Assembly: GCF_963677005.1 (NCBI RefSeq)
Contig: NZ_OY781616.1
Location: forward strand, 1,061,501 to 1,125,500
Direction: 5' to 3'
Length of the DNA: 64,000 nucleotides
From: Maridesulfovibrio sp.
GTDB taxonomy: Bacteria; Desulfobacterota; Desulfovibrionia; Desulfovibrionales; Desulfovibrionaceae
Part shown: in pieces, positions 17,460-26,874 of the stretch
Layout of the letters: each line of letters opens with the position of its first letter
Position numbering within the stretch: position 1 is the stretch's first letter
Translations under genes and position numbers: made by a program
Notes under the pieces: generated by a model
What the model saw: the letters and a program-made list of their open reading frames with translations, nothing else
Databases searched by the model: none
Told to the model about the DNA's origin: nothing

Positions 17460-17487
17460 CGTTTATTTCACCCGACCTGCATGAAAG

Positions 17488-17524
17488 GGGCCGGGATCGG
17501 TATAAACTTTTCCGATCCCGGCCC
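17488..17524 (-). terminator. Hairpin between binding-protein and permease genes
   Basis: GGGCCGGGATCGG and CCGATCCCGGCCC form a 13-bp GC-rich stem in the 100-base gap between the two cistrons. The T tract after it on the minus strand is weak (CCTTTC). It is more likely a partial terminator or a 3' stabiliser that raises binding-protein output above permease output. Confidence 0.75.
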
Positions 17525-17559
17525 TTTGTTTACAAACTCAAGCCACCCGGCTCATATTT

Positions 17560-18312
17560 TTAGTTGCTTCCGAACCATTTGGCTTTGATCTTGTCATAAG
17601 TGCCATCAGCTCTTACAGCGGAAAGCCCTTTGTTGATGAGATCCAGAATCTTGGTGTTTCCTTTGCTGACGGCTACACCGAGGTATTCAGACTCAACACC
17701 TTCGATAATAAAGGCAATTTTGAGCTTCTTTGCGTACTCTTCCTGCTGCAGGGCAAAGTCTGCTGCAATGGGGTCATCGCAGACAACAGCGGAAAGACGT
17801 CCGTTGTACAGGTCTTCCATGGCCAGTCCGATTTCATCGTAGGATTTGGGAACTACCCCTTCAACATTCTTGATGGCGAAGAATCCGGTGGTACCGATCT
17901 GCGCGCCTACAGGCTTGCCCTTGAAACCGTTCAGGTCTGTGGCAGCGCAATCCTTGGGAGTTACGACAGCCTGCTTGACCTGAAAATACGGAGCGGTAAA
18001 GTCCATGGCTTTCTTGCGTTTTTCGTTAATGGAAACGGAGGAGCAGATGGCATCATACTTACCAGCGGCAAGTCCGGCGAAAATGCCATCCCAGGCTACG
18101 TTCTTGATCTTCACTTCATATCCGGCAGCCTTGGCGCAGGCTTTCATGAGATCTACTGAAAACCCTACAATCTGCTTATCCTTGTTCACAAACTCCATGG
18201 GGGGCCAGGTGCAGTCGGAAGCAATTGTAATTACGGGTGCGTTGCTGCCTGCGTAAGCCGGAAAGGCGGCAAACATTGTCAGCATAAGAACAGCTATAAT
18301 CCTCTTGAGCAT
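17560..18312 (-). CDS. Periplasmic polar amino-acid-binding protein
   Basis: A 250-residue SBP_bac_3 protein with a signal peptide (LKRIIAVLMLTMFAAFPAYA) and the family motif GFSVDLMKACAKAAGYEVK after it. The repeated FDAICSSVSIN-like and VGAQIGTTGFFAIKN segments match polar amino-acid receptors. I start at the ATG at 18312 because a GGAGG lies six bases upstream; the ATG at 18318 abuts that site. It is the first gene of the minus-strand ABC operon. It resembles, but is not identical to, the binding protein at 18743-19555. Confidence 0.92.
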   Translation of the reverse strand: MLKRIIAVLMLTMFAAFPAYAGSNAPVITIASDCTWPPMEFVNKDKQIVGFSVDLMKACAKAAGYEVKIKNVAWDGIFAGLAAGKYDAICSSVSINEKRKKAMDFTAPYFQVKQAVVTPKDCAATDLNGFKGKPVGAQIGTTGFFAIKNVEGVVPKSYDEIGLAMEDLYNGRLSAVVCDDPIAADFALQQEEYAKKLKIAFIIEGVESEYLGVAVSKGNTKILDLINKGLSAVRADGTYDKIKAKWFGSN

Positions 18313-18509
18313 AATCATCCTCCAAAAAAAGTTAAAATACCCTTAATTAATAGCCTTGAAATTTATATAATTTGCGAACCATGTCAATACGGGTTTACGC
18401 GGCCCCATTGGTTTTGCGAGAATTATTAATGATGTAAAAAATGATTTCTTGAATTTTATTTATAAAAAAGGTATTTTTTCTGATTATTTTTTCAAAGGGG
18501 CGTTTTTTC

Positions 18510-18677
18510 ATGAAAAACAAAGTCAAAGAAGAACGACAGGAAGCCGTGGAGGTTGTCTGTCCCAAATGCAGGGAAACCCGCATTGTTTACTTTCCCAAGG
18601 AATCAATGCCGACCTGCCCGGTTTGCAAGGTTGAAATGATTGTGAAGGAAGTTCTTACTGAGGGCAAATACGGTTAG
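18510..18677 (+). CDS. Small zinc-ribbon protein, 55 residues
   Basis: A short open frame with a good ribosome site (AGGGG, about nine bases upstream of the ATG). It encodes CPKC at residues 17-20 and CPVC at residues 36-39, a four-cysteine zinc ribbon, in a charged small protein with no membrane segment. It lies between the two divergent amino-acid ABC operons and 65 bases before a binding-protein gene on the same strand. The function is not known. Small zinc ribbons are often regulators or protein-binding modules. Confidence 0.75.
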   Translation: MKNKVKEERQEAVEVVCPKCRETRIVYFPKESMPTCPVCKVEMIVKEVLTEGKYG

Positions 18678-18742
18678 TATGCCGGGTGATACATCGTTTT
18701 TTTGACTTGTGAGTGAAAATGAAGACAATAAGGAGTACAAAA

Positions 18743-19555
18743 ATGAAAAAAATCTGCTTAATGCTTGTTATGCTGCTGAGCCTTGCAGTAGCCGCCAATG
18801 CTTCGGACATTGAACTGGCCAAAAAATCCACGCTGAATTCCATCCTCAAAAGCGGAGAATTGCGCTGCGGAATTTCTTCAGGCTACATTCCCTTTCAGAT
18901 GACCGACAAAACCGGACGCATTGTCGGTTTTGAAATCGACCTCGCCCGCGAAATGGCCAAAGCCATGGGTGTGAAATTCGTTCCGGTCAACATGGAATTC
19001 GACGGTATTATCCCGGCTCTGCTGACCAATAAAATTGACATCATTACCGCCGGTATGACTGTCAATCAGGAACGCAACCTGCAGATCAACTTCGCCAATC
19101 CGTTCATGGTCATCGGCCAGACCGCTCTGGTAAACAAAAAGCTGGAAGGCAAAATCAAATCCTACAAGGATCTGAACAACCCCGAATACACCGTAGTATC
19201 CAAGCTCGGAACCACCGGTGAACAGGCTGCCAAACGTCTGCTGCCCAAAGCCAAATACAAATCCTTCGACCTTGAAACAGACGCAGCCCTTGAAGTTCTC
19301 AACGGCAAGGCCGCAGCAATGATCTACGACCTGCCCTTCAACGCCATATTCATGGCCGAACAGGGTGCCGGAAAGCTCTTTTTCCTTGATACACCCTTCA
19401 CCTACGAGCCTCTGGGCTGGGGTGTCCGCAAAGGCGATCCCGATTTCATCAATTTCCTGAACAACTTCCTGAACCAGATCAAGAACGATGGTCGCTACGA
19501 CAAGCTCTACCACAAATGGTTCGAAAGCACCGCTTGGCGCAAGAACATTCAGTAG
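18743..19555 (+). CDS. Periplasmic polar amino-acid-binding protein (second system)
   Basis: I start at the ATG at 18743 because an AGGAG lies seven bases upstream; the upstream in-frame GTG at 18713 has no such site. The 270-residue product has a signal peptide (KKICLMLVMLLSLAVAANA), then SGELRCGISSGYIPFQMTDK and VGFEIDLAREMAKAMGVKFV, the SBP_bac_3 family N-domain. It supplies the permease and ATPase that follow at 19635 and 20648. A terminator hairpin at 19579-19602 separates it from the permease. Substrate is a polar amino acid, not otherwise determined. Confidence 0.92.
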   Translation: MKKICLMLVMLLSLAVAANASDIELAKKSTLNSILKSGELRCGISSGYIPFQMTDKTGRIVGFEIDLAREMAKAMGVKFVPVNMEFDGIIPALLTNKIDIITAGMTVNQERNLQINFANPFMVIGQTALVNKKLEGKIKSYKDLNNPEYTVVSKLGTTGEQAAKRLLPKAKYKSFDLETDAALEVLNGKAAAMIYDLPFNAIFMAEQGAGKLFFLDTPFTYEPLGWGVRKGDPDFINFLNNFLNQIKNDGRYDKLYHKWFESTAWRKNIQ

Positions 19556-19578
19556 TTCCAGACAGCAATAATCATTCC

Positions 19579-19602
19579 GGGGGGGCGGATATCCGCCCTC
19601 CT
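19579..19602 (+). terminator. Terminator between binding-protein and permease genes
   Basis: GGGGGGCGGAT and ATCCGCCCTCC form an 11-bp stem followed by CTGTTTTTTT, a good intrinsic terminator inside the operon. Partial read-through would give less permease than binding protein. Confidence 0.85.
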
Positions 19603-19634
19603 GTTTTTTTGTAATTTAAACCGGTTTGAAGATT

Positions 19635-20648
19635 ATGAACGGAACAACTTTAAGATCTCCCGGCCTTGGCCGGAACAATGAGCTTTTCTGGAAAACTGTT
19701 TTCTTTGTGGGGCTGTTCGCGACATTAGGCGGACTGTACTGGGCCACACTGCAGGTCGACTACGTCTGGCGGTGGGAACGGATTCCGAACTACTTTTATT
19801 ATGAAGATGAGATGGATGTAACCTCAACAATTGAGGGTCACATATCATCAATAAAAGAAACCGGAAAAAAAGCGCTGATTGTGGTTACCGGGGAAGAGAA
19901 CGAGTCGGAGCAGTACGAAGTTCCTATGGACGGGCTCCGAGTGTACCAGGGTGACACTATTTTTGTCGGCGACACTCTGGGAGTCGTCAAGGAATGGAAA
20001 ATTGGTGTCATAACCAAAGGCCTCATAATTACCCTCAAGGTAAGCGCCATTGCCATCGTATTCGGCATAATCCTCGGGTTGGCCACAGGGCTCGCCAGAA
20101 TCTCACAGAATCCGGCGCTGCGCCTTTCCGCAATAACCTATATTGAACTGATCCGCGGGACGCCCCTGCTTGTACAGATGTTCATCTGGTATTTCGTACT
20201 CGGCACACTGGTCAACAACCTGCTTGCCAAATACGATATCGGACAGATTGAACCTCTGTGGTTCGGCATAGCATCTCTGGCAATCTTTGCGGGAGCCTAT
20301 GTGGCTGAAATAGTCCGCGCCGGCATACAATCCGTCCACAGAGGACAGATGGAAGCAGCCAGATCACTGGGGATGAACAAGAGTCGGGCCATGATCCACA
20401 TCATCCTGCCCCAGGCGTTCAGGAGAATTCTACCCCCCCTTGCCGGTCAGTTCATCAGTATGATCAAGGACTCGTCTCTTCTCGGCGTCATCGCAATACG
20501 GGAACTTACCAAGGCCACAAGGGAAGCTGTGTCCACCAGCCTGCAGCCGTTTGAACTCTGGTTCATCTGCGCCCTGCTGTATCTGGTGCTCACCTTTGCC
20601 TTCTCCATGTTTGTTCAGTATCTGGAAAAGAGAATGGTGCAGAGATAA
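19635..20648 (+). CDS. Polar amino-acid ABC permease with an extra periplasmic insert
   Basis: The 337-residue permease has an N-terminal membrane helix (about residues 16-36), then ~80 soluble residues rich in E and D before the five-helix core. That insert is not part of the usual 220-residue family core. The EAA loop [15 protein letters not shown] and [11 protein letters not shown] is intact. The start is the ATG at 19635; a TTG nine bases earlier is also in frame. It overlaps the start of the ATPase gene by one base. The inserted domain may contact the binding protein. Confidence 0.9.
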   Translation: MNGTTLRSPGLGRNNELFWKTVFFVGLFATLGGLYWATLQVDYVWRWERIPNYFYYEDEMDVTSTIEGHISSIKETGKKALIVVTGEENESEQYEVPMDGLRVYQGDTIFVGDTLGVVKEWKIGVITKGLIITLKVSAIAIVFGIILGLATGLARISQNPALRLSAITYIELIRGTPLLVQMFIWYFVLGTLVNNLLAKYDIGQIEPLWFGIASLAIFAGAYVAEIVRAGIQSVHRGQMEAARSLGMNKSRAMIHIILPQAFRRILPPLAGQFISMIKDSSLLGVIAIRELTKATREAVSTSLQPFELWFICALLYLVLTFAFSMFVQYLEKRMVQR

Positions 20649-21379
20649 TGATTGAAGTAAAAAACATATACAAGACGTTTTACGTGCCGCACGAAGTTCA
20701 GGCTCTTTCCGATGTATCCCACACGGTGAACAAGGGAGAGGTTGTTGTTGTGATCGGCCCTTCAGGGTCCGGAAAGTCGACCTTCCTGCGTTGCCTTAAC
20801 CGTCTGGAATACGCCGATGCCGGGCAGATATTCATTGATGGAGTGGATATTCTGTCTCCGAAGACGGATATCAATAAAATCCGTGAGGAAGTAGGAATGG
20901 TCTTCCAGTCCTTCAACCTCTTTCCGCACAAGACAGTTCTGGAAAACCTGACCATAGCCCAGACCGTGGTAAGGAAAAGAAGCAAAAAAGAAGCAACGGA
21001 AACCGCCATGGCCCTGCTGAAAAAAGTAGGCATACACGAAAAAGCCGGAGTCTATCCGACTCAGCTTTCCGGCGGTCAGCAGCAGCGGGTGGCCATAGCA
21101 CGCTCCCTGGCCATGAATCCGAAGGTACTGCTCTTCGACGAACCCACTTCCGCACTTGACCCCGAAATGGTCGGCGAAGTTCTGGACGTAATGAAGAAAG
21201 TCGCCAAGGAAGGAATGACCATGGTTGTTGTCACCCACGAAATGGGCTTTGCCCGCGAAGTTGCGGACGAAGTAGTATTCATGGATCAGGGCATGATTAT
21301 CGAAAAAGGAACCCCGGAACATTTTTTCCAAAACCCGGAATCTGACCGCACAAAACTTTTTCTCAGTCAGATTCTTTAA
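20648..21379 (+). CDS. Polar amino-acid ABC transporter ATP-binding protein (second system)
   Basis: A 243-residue GlnQ-type ATPase with Walker [10 protein letters not shown], signature LSGGQQQR, Walker [14 protein letters not shown] and H-loop VTHEMGFA in the expected order. It is close in sequence to the ATPase at 15950-16687, so the two systems are probably paralogous. Its start overlaps the permease stop. A strong terminator follows at 21402-21433. Confidence 0.93.
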   Translation: MIEVKNIYKTFYVPHEVQALSDVSHTVNKGEVVVVIGPSGSGKSTFLRCLNRLEYADAGQIFIDGVDILSPKTDINKIREEVGMVFQSFNLFPHKTVLENLTIAQTVVRKRSKKEATETAMALLKKVGIHEKAGVYPTQLSGGQQQRVAIARSLAMNPKVLLFDEPTSALDPEMVGEVLDVMKKVAKEGMTMVVVTHEMGFAREVADEVVFMDQGMIIEKGTPEHFFQNPESDRTKLFLSQIL

Positions 21380-21401
21380 ACATAACCAAATGCGCCAAAA
21401 C

Positions 21402-21433
21402 AAAAGCCGCCAGGGTCACCACCTGGCGGCTTT
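21402..21433. terminator. Bidirectional terminator after the ABC operon
   Basis: AAAAGCCGCCAGG and CCTGGCGGCTTTT form a 13-bp stem around a TCAC-type loop, with T-rich tails on both strands. It ends the plus-strand ABC operon. The minus-strand gene pair to its right ends 47 bases away and could use it too. Confidence 0.85.
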
Positions 21434-21479
21434 TCTAATATTTCAATAAAATTCTTAAAAACAAACCAACCTAGAATCG

Positions 21480-21680
21480 CTACGCATCATCGCGCCTATC
21501 CCGCACATTCTTCATCGTCAGCCCGGCAACACATCCGACCAGCATCCCAAGAAGCAATGCCCTTTGAAAGTCCATGAAAAACCACCCGGCAATAGCTCCG
21601 ACCGAGCCTCCGACAAGAATCCCGCGAGCCATGCATTCAAGCAGACGCTCAAAATTTTTATCCACTTTTTTATCTGTCAT
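21480..21680 (-). CDS. Small two-helix membrane protein
   Basis: A 66-residue protein with two membrane helices separated by FMDFQRA (about residues 18-35 and 41-57), both glycine-rich (GGSVGAIAG and GMLVGCVAG). This is the look of glycine-zipper or holin-like small membrane proteins. Its start overlaps the stop of the PilZ gene by four bases, so it is co-translated with it. I recognise no named family. Confidence 0.65.
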   Translation of the reverse strand: MTDKKVDKNFERLLECMARGILVGGSVGAIAGWFFMDFQRALLLGMLVGCVAGLTMKNVRDRRDDA

Positions 21681-22369
21681 TTCAATTCCTTCTTGCCGCG
21701 AATAAATTCATCGATCTGATCCGCCTGCTGATTTGATATATTCAAGAACTGGACGCCTATGCCGGGAAAATGATTCAGCCTGCCCCATGGAACAACCCAC
21801 TGGACCAAAGATTTTATGGGAGTTTTGTCATCCAGTTCCTTGACTACAATCCACGCGTAATCTCCTTTTTTCCAATTGGATACGGAAAAGAAAAAACCGC
21901 CTTCCGTTGAAAAGTTGAGCGTCACGCTTTTTTCAATCTGGCTGCCCGGAGAATTGAGATCACGGTTGAGAATAACATTCAAGACCTTGTTGGCCCTCTT
22001 TGTACCCCGCAGAGACCTGGCCGGAAAACTGTTACAACTCTCAAGTATAAAGGTTTTCAGATCACCTGAAGTCCCGGAAAACCTCCCCGAAGGAATTCCT
22101 CTTATTCCGCTTGAAGCGTTGTAGTTGATACGGAGCACAGGAAAATTGTCCATCAGAAGATTTGCTTCTGCCTTGTCTGCAGCTCCTGAACGCAGCAGCG
22201 TAGGCACATCGATAATGAATCCGTTGCACCTAACCTGATTGTGCATCTCGGAAAGATCCAGCAGTGATTCGGACACGTCAAAAGCAACACCGAATTCTCT
22301 CAGTGCTTTAATATAAGCCTCGCGTCCCGATCCAGGGCCGGATACAAGAATAATTCTCACTTCATCCAC
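21677..22369 (-). CDS. PilZ-domain protein (candidate cyclic-di-GMP receptor)
   Basis: A C-terminal PilZ domain is visible: RGTKRANK gives the R-rich N-motif and NFSTEGGFF gives the (D/N)xSxxG motif, with WKKGDYAWIVV and a late GIGVQFLNI strand. The N-terminal ~110 residues are a Rossmann-like region of unknown role, starting RIILVSGPGSGREAY. I start at the GTG at 22369; GGGAGG lies about eleven bases upstream. A longer frame to 22447 has a hydrophobic, cysteine-rich N-terminus and no ribosome site. PilZ domains bind cyclic di-GMP and control motility or polysaccharide. No enzyme for it is adjacent. Confidence 0.75.
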   Translation of the reverse strand: MDEVRIILVSGPGSGREAYIKALREFGVAFDVSESLLDLSEMHNQVRCNGFIIDVPTLLRSGAADKAEANLLMDNFPVLRINYNASSGIRGIPSGRFSGTSGDLKTFILESCNSFPARSLRGTKRANKVLNVILNRDLNSPGSQIEKSVTLNFSTEGGFFFSVSNWKKGDYAWIVVKELDDKTPIKSLVQWVVPWGRLNHFPGIGVQFLNISNQQADQIDEFIRGKKELK

Positions 22370-22573
22370 TCTTAGAATGACCTCCCGCAAATAAATATCT
22401 GCTTGGCTTAACGCTGATATCAATATACACTTACAAAAGCAAAACAAGCATTATTATTGCCAATCTCAGCAAAACATTTTAACAGGTTTCAATGAATTCT
22501 GGGCAATACAATTTCGTATTTTAAATATAAGACAAAAACCAAAACGCGCCAACCCCACGGGAAAGACACATTA

Positions 22574-23704
22574 ATGGAAGAATCTCCAAAAGTACTGACT
22601 ATTGATGACGACGAAGGGGTACGAATATCCATTGCCCACTACCTGGAAGACAGCGGTTACACCGTTCTGCAGGCATGTAACGGATCTGAAGGACTGAGGA
22701 TTTTCAGAACCGAAGATCCTGACGTAGTACTCCTTGACCTGCGGATGCCCGAAATGGACGGACTCTCTGTTCTTGAGGCCCTTGGGCAGGAAGCACCCCG
22801 GACCCCGGTGATCATTGTTTCCGGAACAGGTTCATTTGAAGACGTCATTGCCACAGTTCGCCTGGGATCATGGGACTATATTCCCAAACCCATAACAAAT
22901 CTTTCAGTTTTGGAAAACTCCATTGAGCGAACCCGGGAAAGGGCCCGGCTGCTGGTGGAAAACGAGCGATACAAAGAAGAACTTGAACGTAAAATCCGTA
23001 AACGGACCGAAGAACTTCAGAGAATCAACAAAATCCTGTCCGAAGAAATTTCCGCCAGAGAAAAATCGGAACAACTTGTAAGGGCCTCCCTAGCGGAAAA
23101 AGAGGTCATGCTCAAGGAAATTCACCACAGAGTAAAAAACAACCTGCAGGTCATATCAAGCCTGCTCAGCCTGCAAAGCGGATATACGGACGACAAGGAG
23201 GCCGGTGCCCTGCTCAAGGAATGTCAGCACAGGGTGCGCTCAATGTCCATGCTGCACGAAAAACTGTATCGGTCGCAGGATCTTTCACGCATCGACATGA
23301 AAGAGTATACCTTGACTCTGATCAATTTTCTGCTGCGTTCCTACTGTGTGGAAGGACAGATCGAACCGCACCTCGATATCAACGACATCCATCTGGGAAT
23401 AGATTCCGCGATTCCCTGCGGACTGATCATCAACGAGCTCGTATCCAACGCACTTCGGCACGCGTACCCGGAAGGTGCTTCCGGCTCTCTGGACATATCC
23501 ATGAATACAATCGGAAAAAATATTGAGCTTCAGGTTTCCGACAACGGCGTGGGGATGCCGGAGGATTTTACCATAGGCTCCACCAGAACGCTGGGCATGA
23601 CTCTCGTAGATACACTTGCCCAGCAACTTAGAGGCAGTGTAAGCCTCAGCAATAACAACGGCGCCTGCATACAGATCATCTTCCCGGCCAAACAGGAGAC
23701 TTGA
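22574..23704 (+). CDS. Response-regulator histidine kinase (REC plus HisKA_2)
   Basis: A 376-residue cytoplasmic protein. The N-terminal receiver has the DDD acidic patch and phosphoacceptor D55 (LLDLRMPEMDG). A coiled coil follows at about residues 120-175. The HisKA_2 domain KEIHHRVKNNLQ has His184/185, and the HATPase shows NELVSNALRHA and DNGVGMPED. This REC-kinase layout occurs in systems where a phosphorelay controls an output through partner switching. A STAS-domain protein is the next gene, at 23785. The domain order is clear; the link is inferred from adjacency. Confidence 0.9.
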   Translation: MEESPKVLTIDDDEGVRISIAHYLEDSGYTVLQACNGSEGLRIFRTEDPDVVLLDLRMPEMDGLSVLEALGQEAPRTPVIIVSGTGSFEDVIATVRLGSWDYIPKPITNLSVLENSIERTRERARLLVENERYKEELERKIRKRTEELQRINKILSEEISAREKSEQLVRASLAEKEVMLKEIHHRVKNNLQVISSLLSLQSGYTDDKEAGALLKECQHRVRSMSMLHEKLYRSQDLSRIDMKEYTLTLINFLLRSYCVEGQIEPHLDINDIHLGIDSAIPCGLIINELVSNALRHAYPEGASGSLDISMNTIGKNIELQVSDNGVGMPEDFTIGSTRTLGMTLVDTLAQQLRGSVSLSNNNGACIQIIFPAKQET

Positions 23705-23784
23705 TTGTAATTGAAAGGCGGTGTAGCTTGCTTTTCGTGATGCTTTCCGTAGAACCACATATTTTATATTAATAAGGATTGAAA

Positions 23785-24138
23785 ATGGAACTCAGCTTTA
23801 AACAGATTGATGAAATAACTGTAGTCAAAATCAAATCACAGGAGCTCAATCATGTTGTCAGTCACGATTTTCAGCGCCTGATTGCTCCTGCTTTCGATGA
23901 AAACAAATTTAATATAGCTCTGGATATGGCCAGCGTGGATTTCATGGACAGCATGGGCATAGGCACACTCATCACTTTGCGCAACAAGCTGATGAAGGAA
24001 AAAGGATGCATCGCCATGTTCAACATCAGCGACCGCGTAAAAAAAATCATAGATATAGCTGCACTACATAAAATATTCAACTTATACGAAACTGAAAACG
24101 AGGCCGTAGAAGGACTCAAACAGCAGCTTCTTTCCTAA
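23785..24138 (+). CDS. STAS-domain anti-sigma-factor antagonist
   Basis: A 117-residue SpoIIAA/RsbV-like protein. The phosphorylatable serine motif DFMDSMGIGTL has S56. The start is the ATG at 23785 with AAGGA six bases upstream. In the family a kinase phosphorylates the serine to stop binding to an anti-sigma factor or other partner. The preceding gene is a REC-kinase, but I see no RsbW-type kinase or PP2C phosphatase next to it. A terminator follows at 24155-24195. Confidence 0.9.
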   Translation: MELSFKQIDEITVVKIKSQELNHVVSHDFQRLIAPAFDENKFNIALDMASVDFMDSMGIGTLITLRNKLMKEKGCIAMFNISDRVKKIIDIAALHKIFNLYETENEAVEGLKQQLLS

Positions 24139-24154
24139 TTATTTCAATACACAG

Positions 24155-24195
24155 ACCGGGCCGATGCAGCATATCGTGCCCGGTTTTTCTTTTTT
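24155..24195 (+). terminator. Intrinsic terminator after the STAS gene
   Basis: ACCGGGC and GCCCGGT bracket a loop holding a second short CGAT/ATCG pair, followed by TTTTCTTTTTT. It overlaps the first codons of a longer frame of the next gene, which argues for a later start there. Confidence 0.85.
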
Positions 24196-24220
24196 CTACC
24201 CTCCAAAACCAGATTTCACC

Positions 24221-25216
24221 ATGCCAGACAAGAATTCACTGCCTGCGGTGTTGATTTCCACAGTAATCTCCACAGTAAAAGACGCCGCACGCATCAGTAT
24301 CGATCTATTTAAAATAATGATTCCGGTAGTCATTGCGGTCAAAATACTACAGGAACTGAACCTGATATCCATGCTCGCAGCCCCTTTGAACCCGATAATG
24401 AAACTGGTGGGGCTTCCCGGAGAAATGGGGCTCGTATGGGCCACCGCGCTGATCAACAATATATACAGCGGCCTCATTGTTTTTCTGAGCCTCGCGCCGG
24501 ACCACCCGCTCACTGCCGCACAGGCCACGGTTCTGGGAACCATGCTGCTGGTGGCGCATGCCATGCCTGTTGAACTGCGGGTCGTCCAGACATCCGGGCC
24601 GAAACTGCTCTTCCAGCTTTTCATACGTCTGGCCGGAGCATTGCTCATAGGTTTTCTGCTGCATCTCATCTATTCGGAGTTCAATCTGCTGCAGAATCCG
24701 GCCAGAATTCTGCTCACCCCGGAAAACTCCGCGGTGGAAAAGACCTTGCTGCAGTGGGCTATGGGAGAAGTGAAAAACCTGGCCTCCATCTTCGGCATTA
24801 TCTTTTCACTGCTGCTCATCATGAAAATCCTGACAAAACTGCGCATCCTGCAGGCCATGGATTTTCTGCTGCGTCCGCTACTTACAGTCATGGGAATAGG
24901 CTCCAAAGCCTCGGCCCTGACTGTTGTGGGGCTGACAATGGGACTCTCCTACGGCGGAGGAATGATTATTCACGAGACAAAGTCCGGACGCATTGACAAA
25001 AAGGACGTTTTCTATTCACTAACCCTGATGAGCCTTTGCCACAGCCTGATCGAGGATACCCTGCTGCTTACGATGATAGGCGGGCATATATCCGGATTGT
25101 TCTGGGGCAGGCTTGTCTTTTCAATACTTATAGTTGCAGTTCTGGTCCAGGTGACCAGAATCATACCGGAGTCATTCTCCGATAAATATTTATGGGGACA
25201 TCCCCGGAAATCCTGA
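24221..25216 (+). CDS. Nucleoside-recognition (Gate) domain membrane protein
   Basis: A multi-helix membrane protein of 331 residues from the ATG at 24221. Upstream codons from 24164 overlap the STAS terminator, so the later start is preferred. Two similar halves are visible: SIDLFKIMIPVVIAVKILQE with PGEMGLVWATALINNIYSGL, and FSLLLIMKILTKLRIL with GLTMGLSYGGGMIIHE. This is the Gate pattern shared by nucleoside transporters and the SpmA/SpmB and YjiH-like proteins. Substrate is unknown. The gene is followed 18 bases later by a RidA gene, likely in one operon. Confidence 0.82.
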   Translation: MPDKNSLPAVLISTVISTVKDAARISIDLFKIMIPVVIAVKILQELNLISMLAAPLNPIMKLVGLPGEMGLVWATALINNIYSGLIVFLSLAPDHPLTAAQATVLGTMLLVAHAMPVELRVVQTSGPKLLFQLFIRLAGALLIGFLLHLIYSEFNLLQNPARILLTPENSAVEKTLLQWAMGEVKNLASIFGIIFSLLLIMKILTKLRILQAMDFLLRPLLTVMGIGSKASALTVVGLTMGLSYGGGMIIHETKSGRIDKKDVFYSLTLMSLCHSLIEDTLLLTMIGGHISGLFWGRLVFSILIVAVLVQVTRIIPESFSDKYLWGHPRKS

Positions 25217-25234
25217 TACCAAAAGGACGGAAAA

Positions 25235-25615
25235 ATGATCGTAACAACGGTGAACACAGACAGCGCTCCGGCAGCAATCGGGCCTTATTCACAGGCCACA
25301 ATTTCAAACGGACAGGCTTACGTGAGCGGACAGCTCGGACTTGATCCCAAGACAGGCGAATTTGTTGCCGATGATGTGGAATCTCAGGCCCGCCAGTCCC
25401 TCACAAACATAAAATCCATCCTTGAAGCCTGCGGAAGTGCCTTGACCAAAGTTGTCTGCGTGGACGTCTTCCTGACCGACATGAATGATTTCGCCACCGT
25501 AAACAAGGTCTACACCGAATTCTTTTCCGTCCATAAACCTGCACGGGCTGCAGTGGAAGTAAGCGCGCTCCCCAAGGGGGGACTGGTGGAAATCAAGTGC
25601 ATCGCCGCCATTTAA
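25235..25615 (+). CDS. ridA: RidA/YjgF enamine/imine deaminase
   Basis: A 126-residue RidA-family protein with the N-terminal SAPAAIGPYSQATIS and VSGQLGLDPKTGEF blocks and the C-terminal RAAVEVSALPKGGLVEIKCIA signature containing the conserved arginine and glutamate. The enzyme hydrolyses reactive 2-aminoacrylate and related imines to keto acids and ammonia. AAGGA precedes the ATG. The Gate-domain gene is just upstream, so the two may be co-transcribed. A terminator follows. Confidence 0.93.
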   Translation: MIVTTVNTDSAPAAIGPYSQATISNGQAYVSGQLGLDPKTGEFVADDVESQARQSLTNIKSILEACGSALTKVVCVDVFLTDMNDFATVNKVYTEFFSVHKPARAAVEVSALPKGGLVEIKCIAAI

Positions 25616-25675
25616 CGGGTAAGGAGCATATTTCTCCGGCACAGACTACCTTGATCCACAGATAATGTATAAACG

Positions 25676-25706
25676 AATCGGCCTGTCATTTAACGACAGG
25701 CCGATT
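25676..25706. terminator. Terminator between ridA and ribB
   Basis: AATCGGCCTGTC and GACAGGCCGATT form a 12-bp stem with an ATTTAAC loop and a TTTTTA tail. It serves ridA. The minus-strand ribB ends 86 bases away and could share it. Confidence 0.85.
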
Positions 25707-25791
25707 TTTAATGTCGGTGTTGATTCAATTTGCCGGTTTGAATCAGTGCTCGGAATATATAAACCCGTAAAAGTGTTTGCTCCGGATATCG

Positions 25792-26445
25792 TTAAGAGGC
25801 TTTTCTTTCCATATTGATTCTGTAGTTGATTATATCGTCAACAGTAAGAACCGGTATGTTGTGCTTGAGGCCGAAATCAACAATTTCCGGCAGGCGGGCC
25901 ATGGTTCCGTCAGGATTGGTCAGTTCGCAGAGAACACCGCAAGGCTTGAGCCCGGCAAGGCTCATCATGTCAACGGTGGCTTCAGTGTGTCCTCCCCTTT
26001 CCAGCACTCCTCCGGCACGGGCGCGCAAAGGAAAAACGTGTCCGGGGCGATTGAGGTCTGCCGGTCCGGCACCATCTGCAATAGCGGCCTTGACCGTGGT
26101 CACTCTGTCGGAAGCGGAAACGCCGGTGGTAACCCCTTCGGCAGCTTCAATGGTAACAGTGAACCCGGTCTGATAACGGCTGGTATTGGTTTCCACCATC
26201 ATGGGCAGATCCAGCTCCCCGATTTTTTCCTCGGTCAGGCACAGGCAGACTATTCCGCTGCATTCGCGGATCATCATGGCCATCTGGGAATCGGTCAGCA
26301 TCTCGGCGGAAAAAATAAGGTCTCCCTCGTTCTCGCGCTGCTCGTTATCGGTAACCAGCACCCCGCGGCCTTCCCGCAAAGACTGAAGTCCGTTTTCCAC
26401 CCTCTGAACAGAGTTTCCGAATTGTGATAAAAGATTCTGATTCAT
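25792..26445 (-). CDS. ribB: 3,4-dihydroxy-2-butanone-4-phosphate synthase
   Basis: A 217-residue RibB enzyme that converts ribulose 5-phosphate to the four-carbon riboflavin precursor. The family motifs are clear: [16 protein letters not shown] at about residues 32-47 with the acidic metal ligands, MREC near 65, the [10 protein letters not shown] and DRVTTVKAA stretches, [10 protein letters not shown], and [13 protein letters not shown]. It is the stand-alone form with no GTP cyclohydrolase II domain fused. GGAG lies just before the ATG. An FMN riboswitch lies in the leader at 26552-26704, so flavin level controls expression. Confidence 0.95.
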   Translation of the reverse strand: MNQNLLSQFGNSVQRVENGLQSLREGRGVLVTDNEQRENEGDLIFSAEMLTDSQMAMMIRECSGIVCLCLTEEKIGELDLPMMVETNTSRYQTGFTVTIEAAEGVTTGVSASDRVTTVKAAIADGAGPADLNRPGHVFPLRARAGGVLERGGHTEATVDMMSLAGLKPCGVLCELTNPDGTMARLPEIVDFGLKHNIPVLTVDDIINYRINMERKAS

Positions 26446-26551
26446 GGTAAATCTCCATATAAATTAATACCAGAATCAGGGCGATAGAATAGACAGCTGC
26501 CCAAAGAGGACAGCTCGCGGATACAGGACGTGTCCGCGGGTATGTACTGCC

Positions 26552-26704
<153 letters not shown>

Positions 26705-26874
26705 ACAAGATTCATCTACCTAAAATCACGTATGTTAGTCAAGCTCTCCGGAGAAACAAATCACACGAAACAATGACGTTTGAAATAATTCTAACAGGCA
26801 TGACAGAAGACGACCTTTGAAGTATACTAAAAATTCTGAATACCCTGTACTCCATCCATTTCAAGGAAGGTCCC

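Noticed and set aside
25777-26427. 216-codon plus-strand open frame
   Set aside because: It is the complement of ribB.
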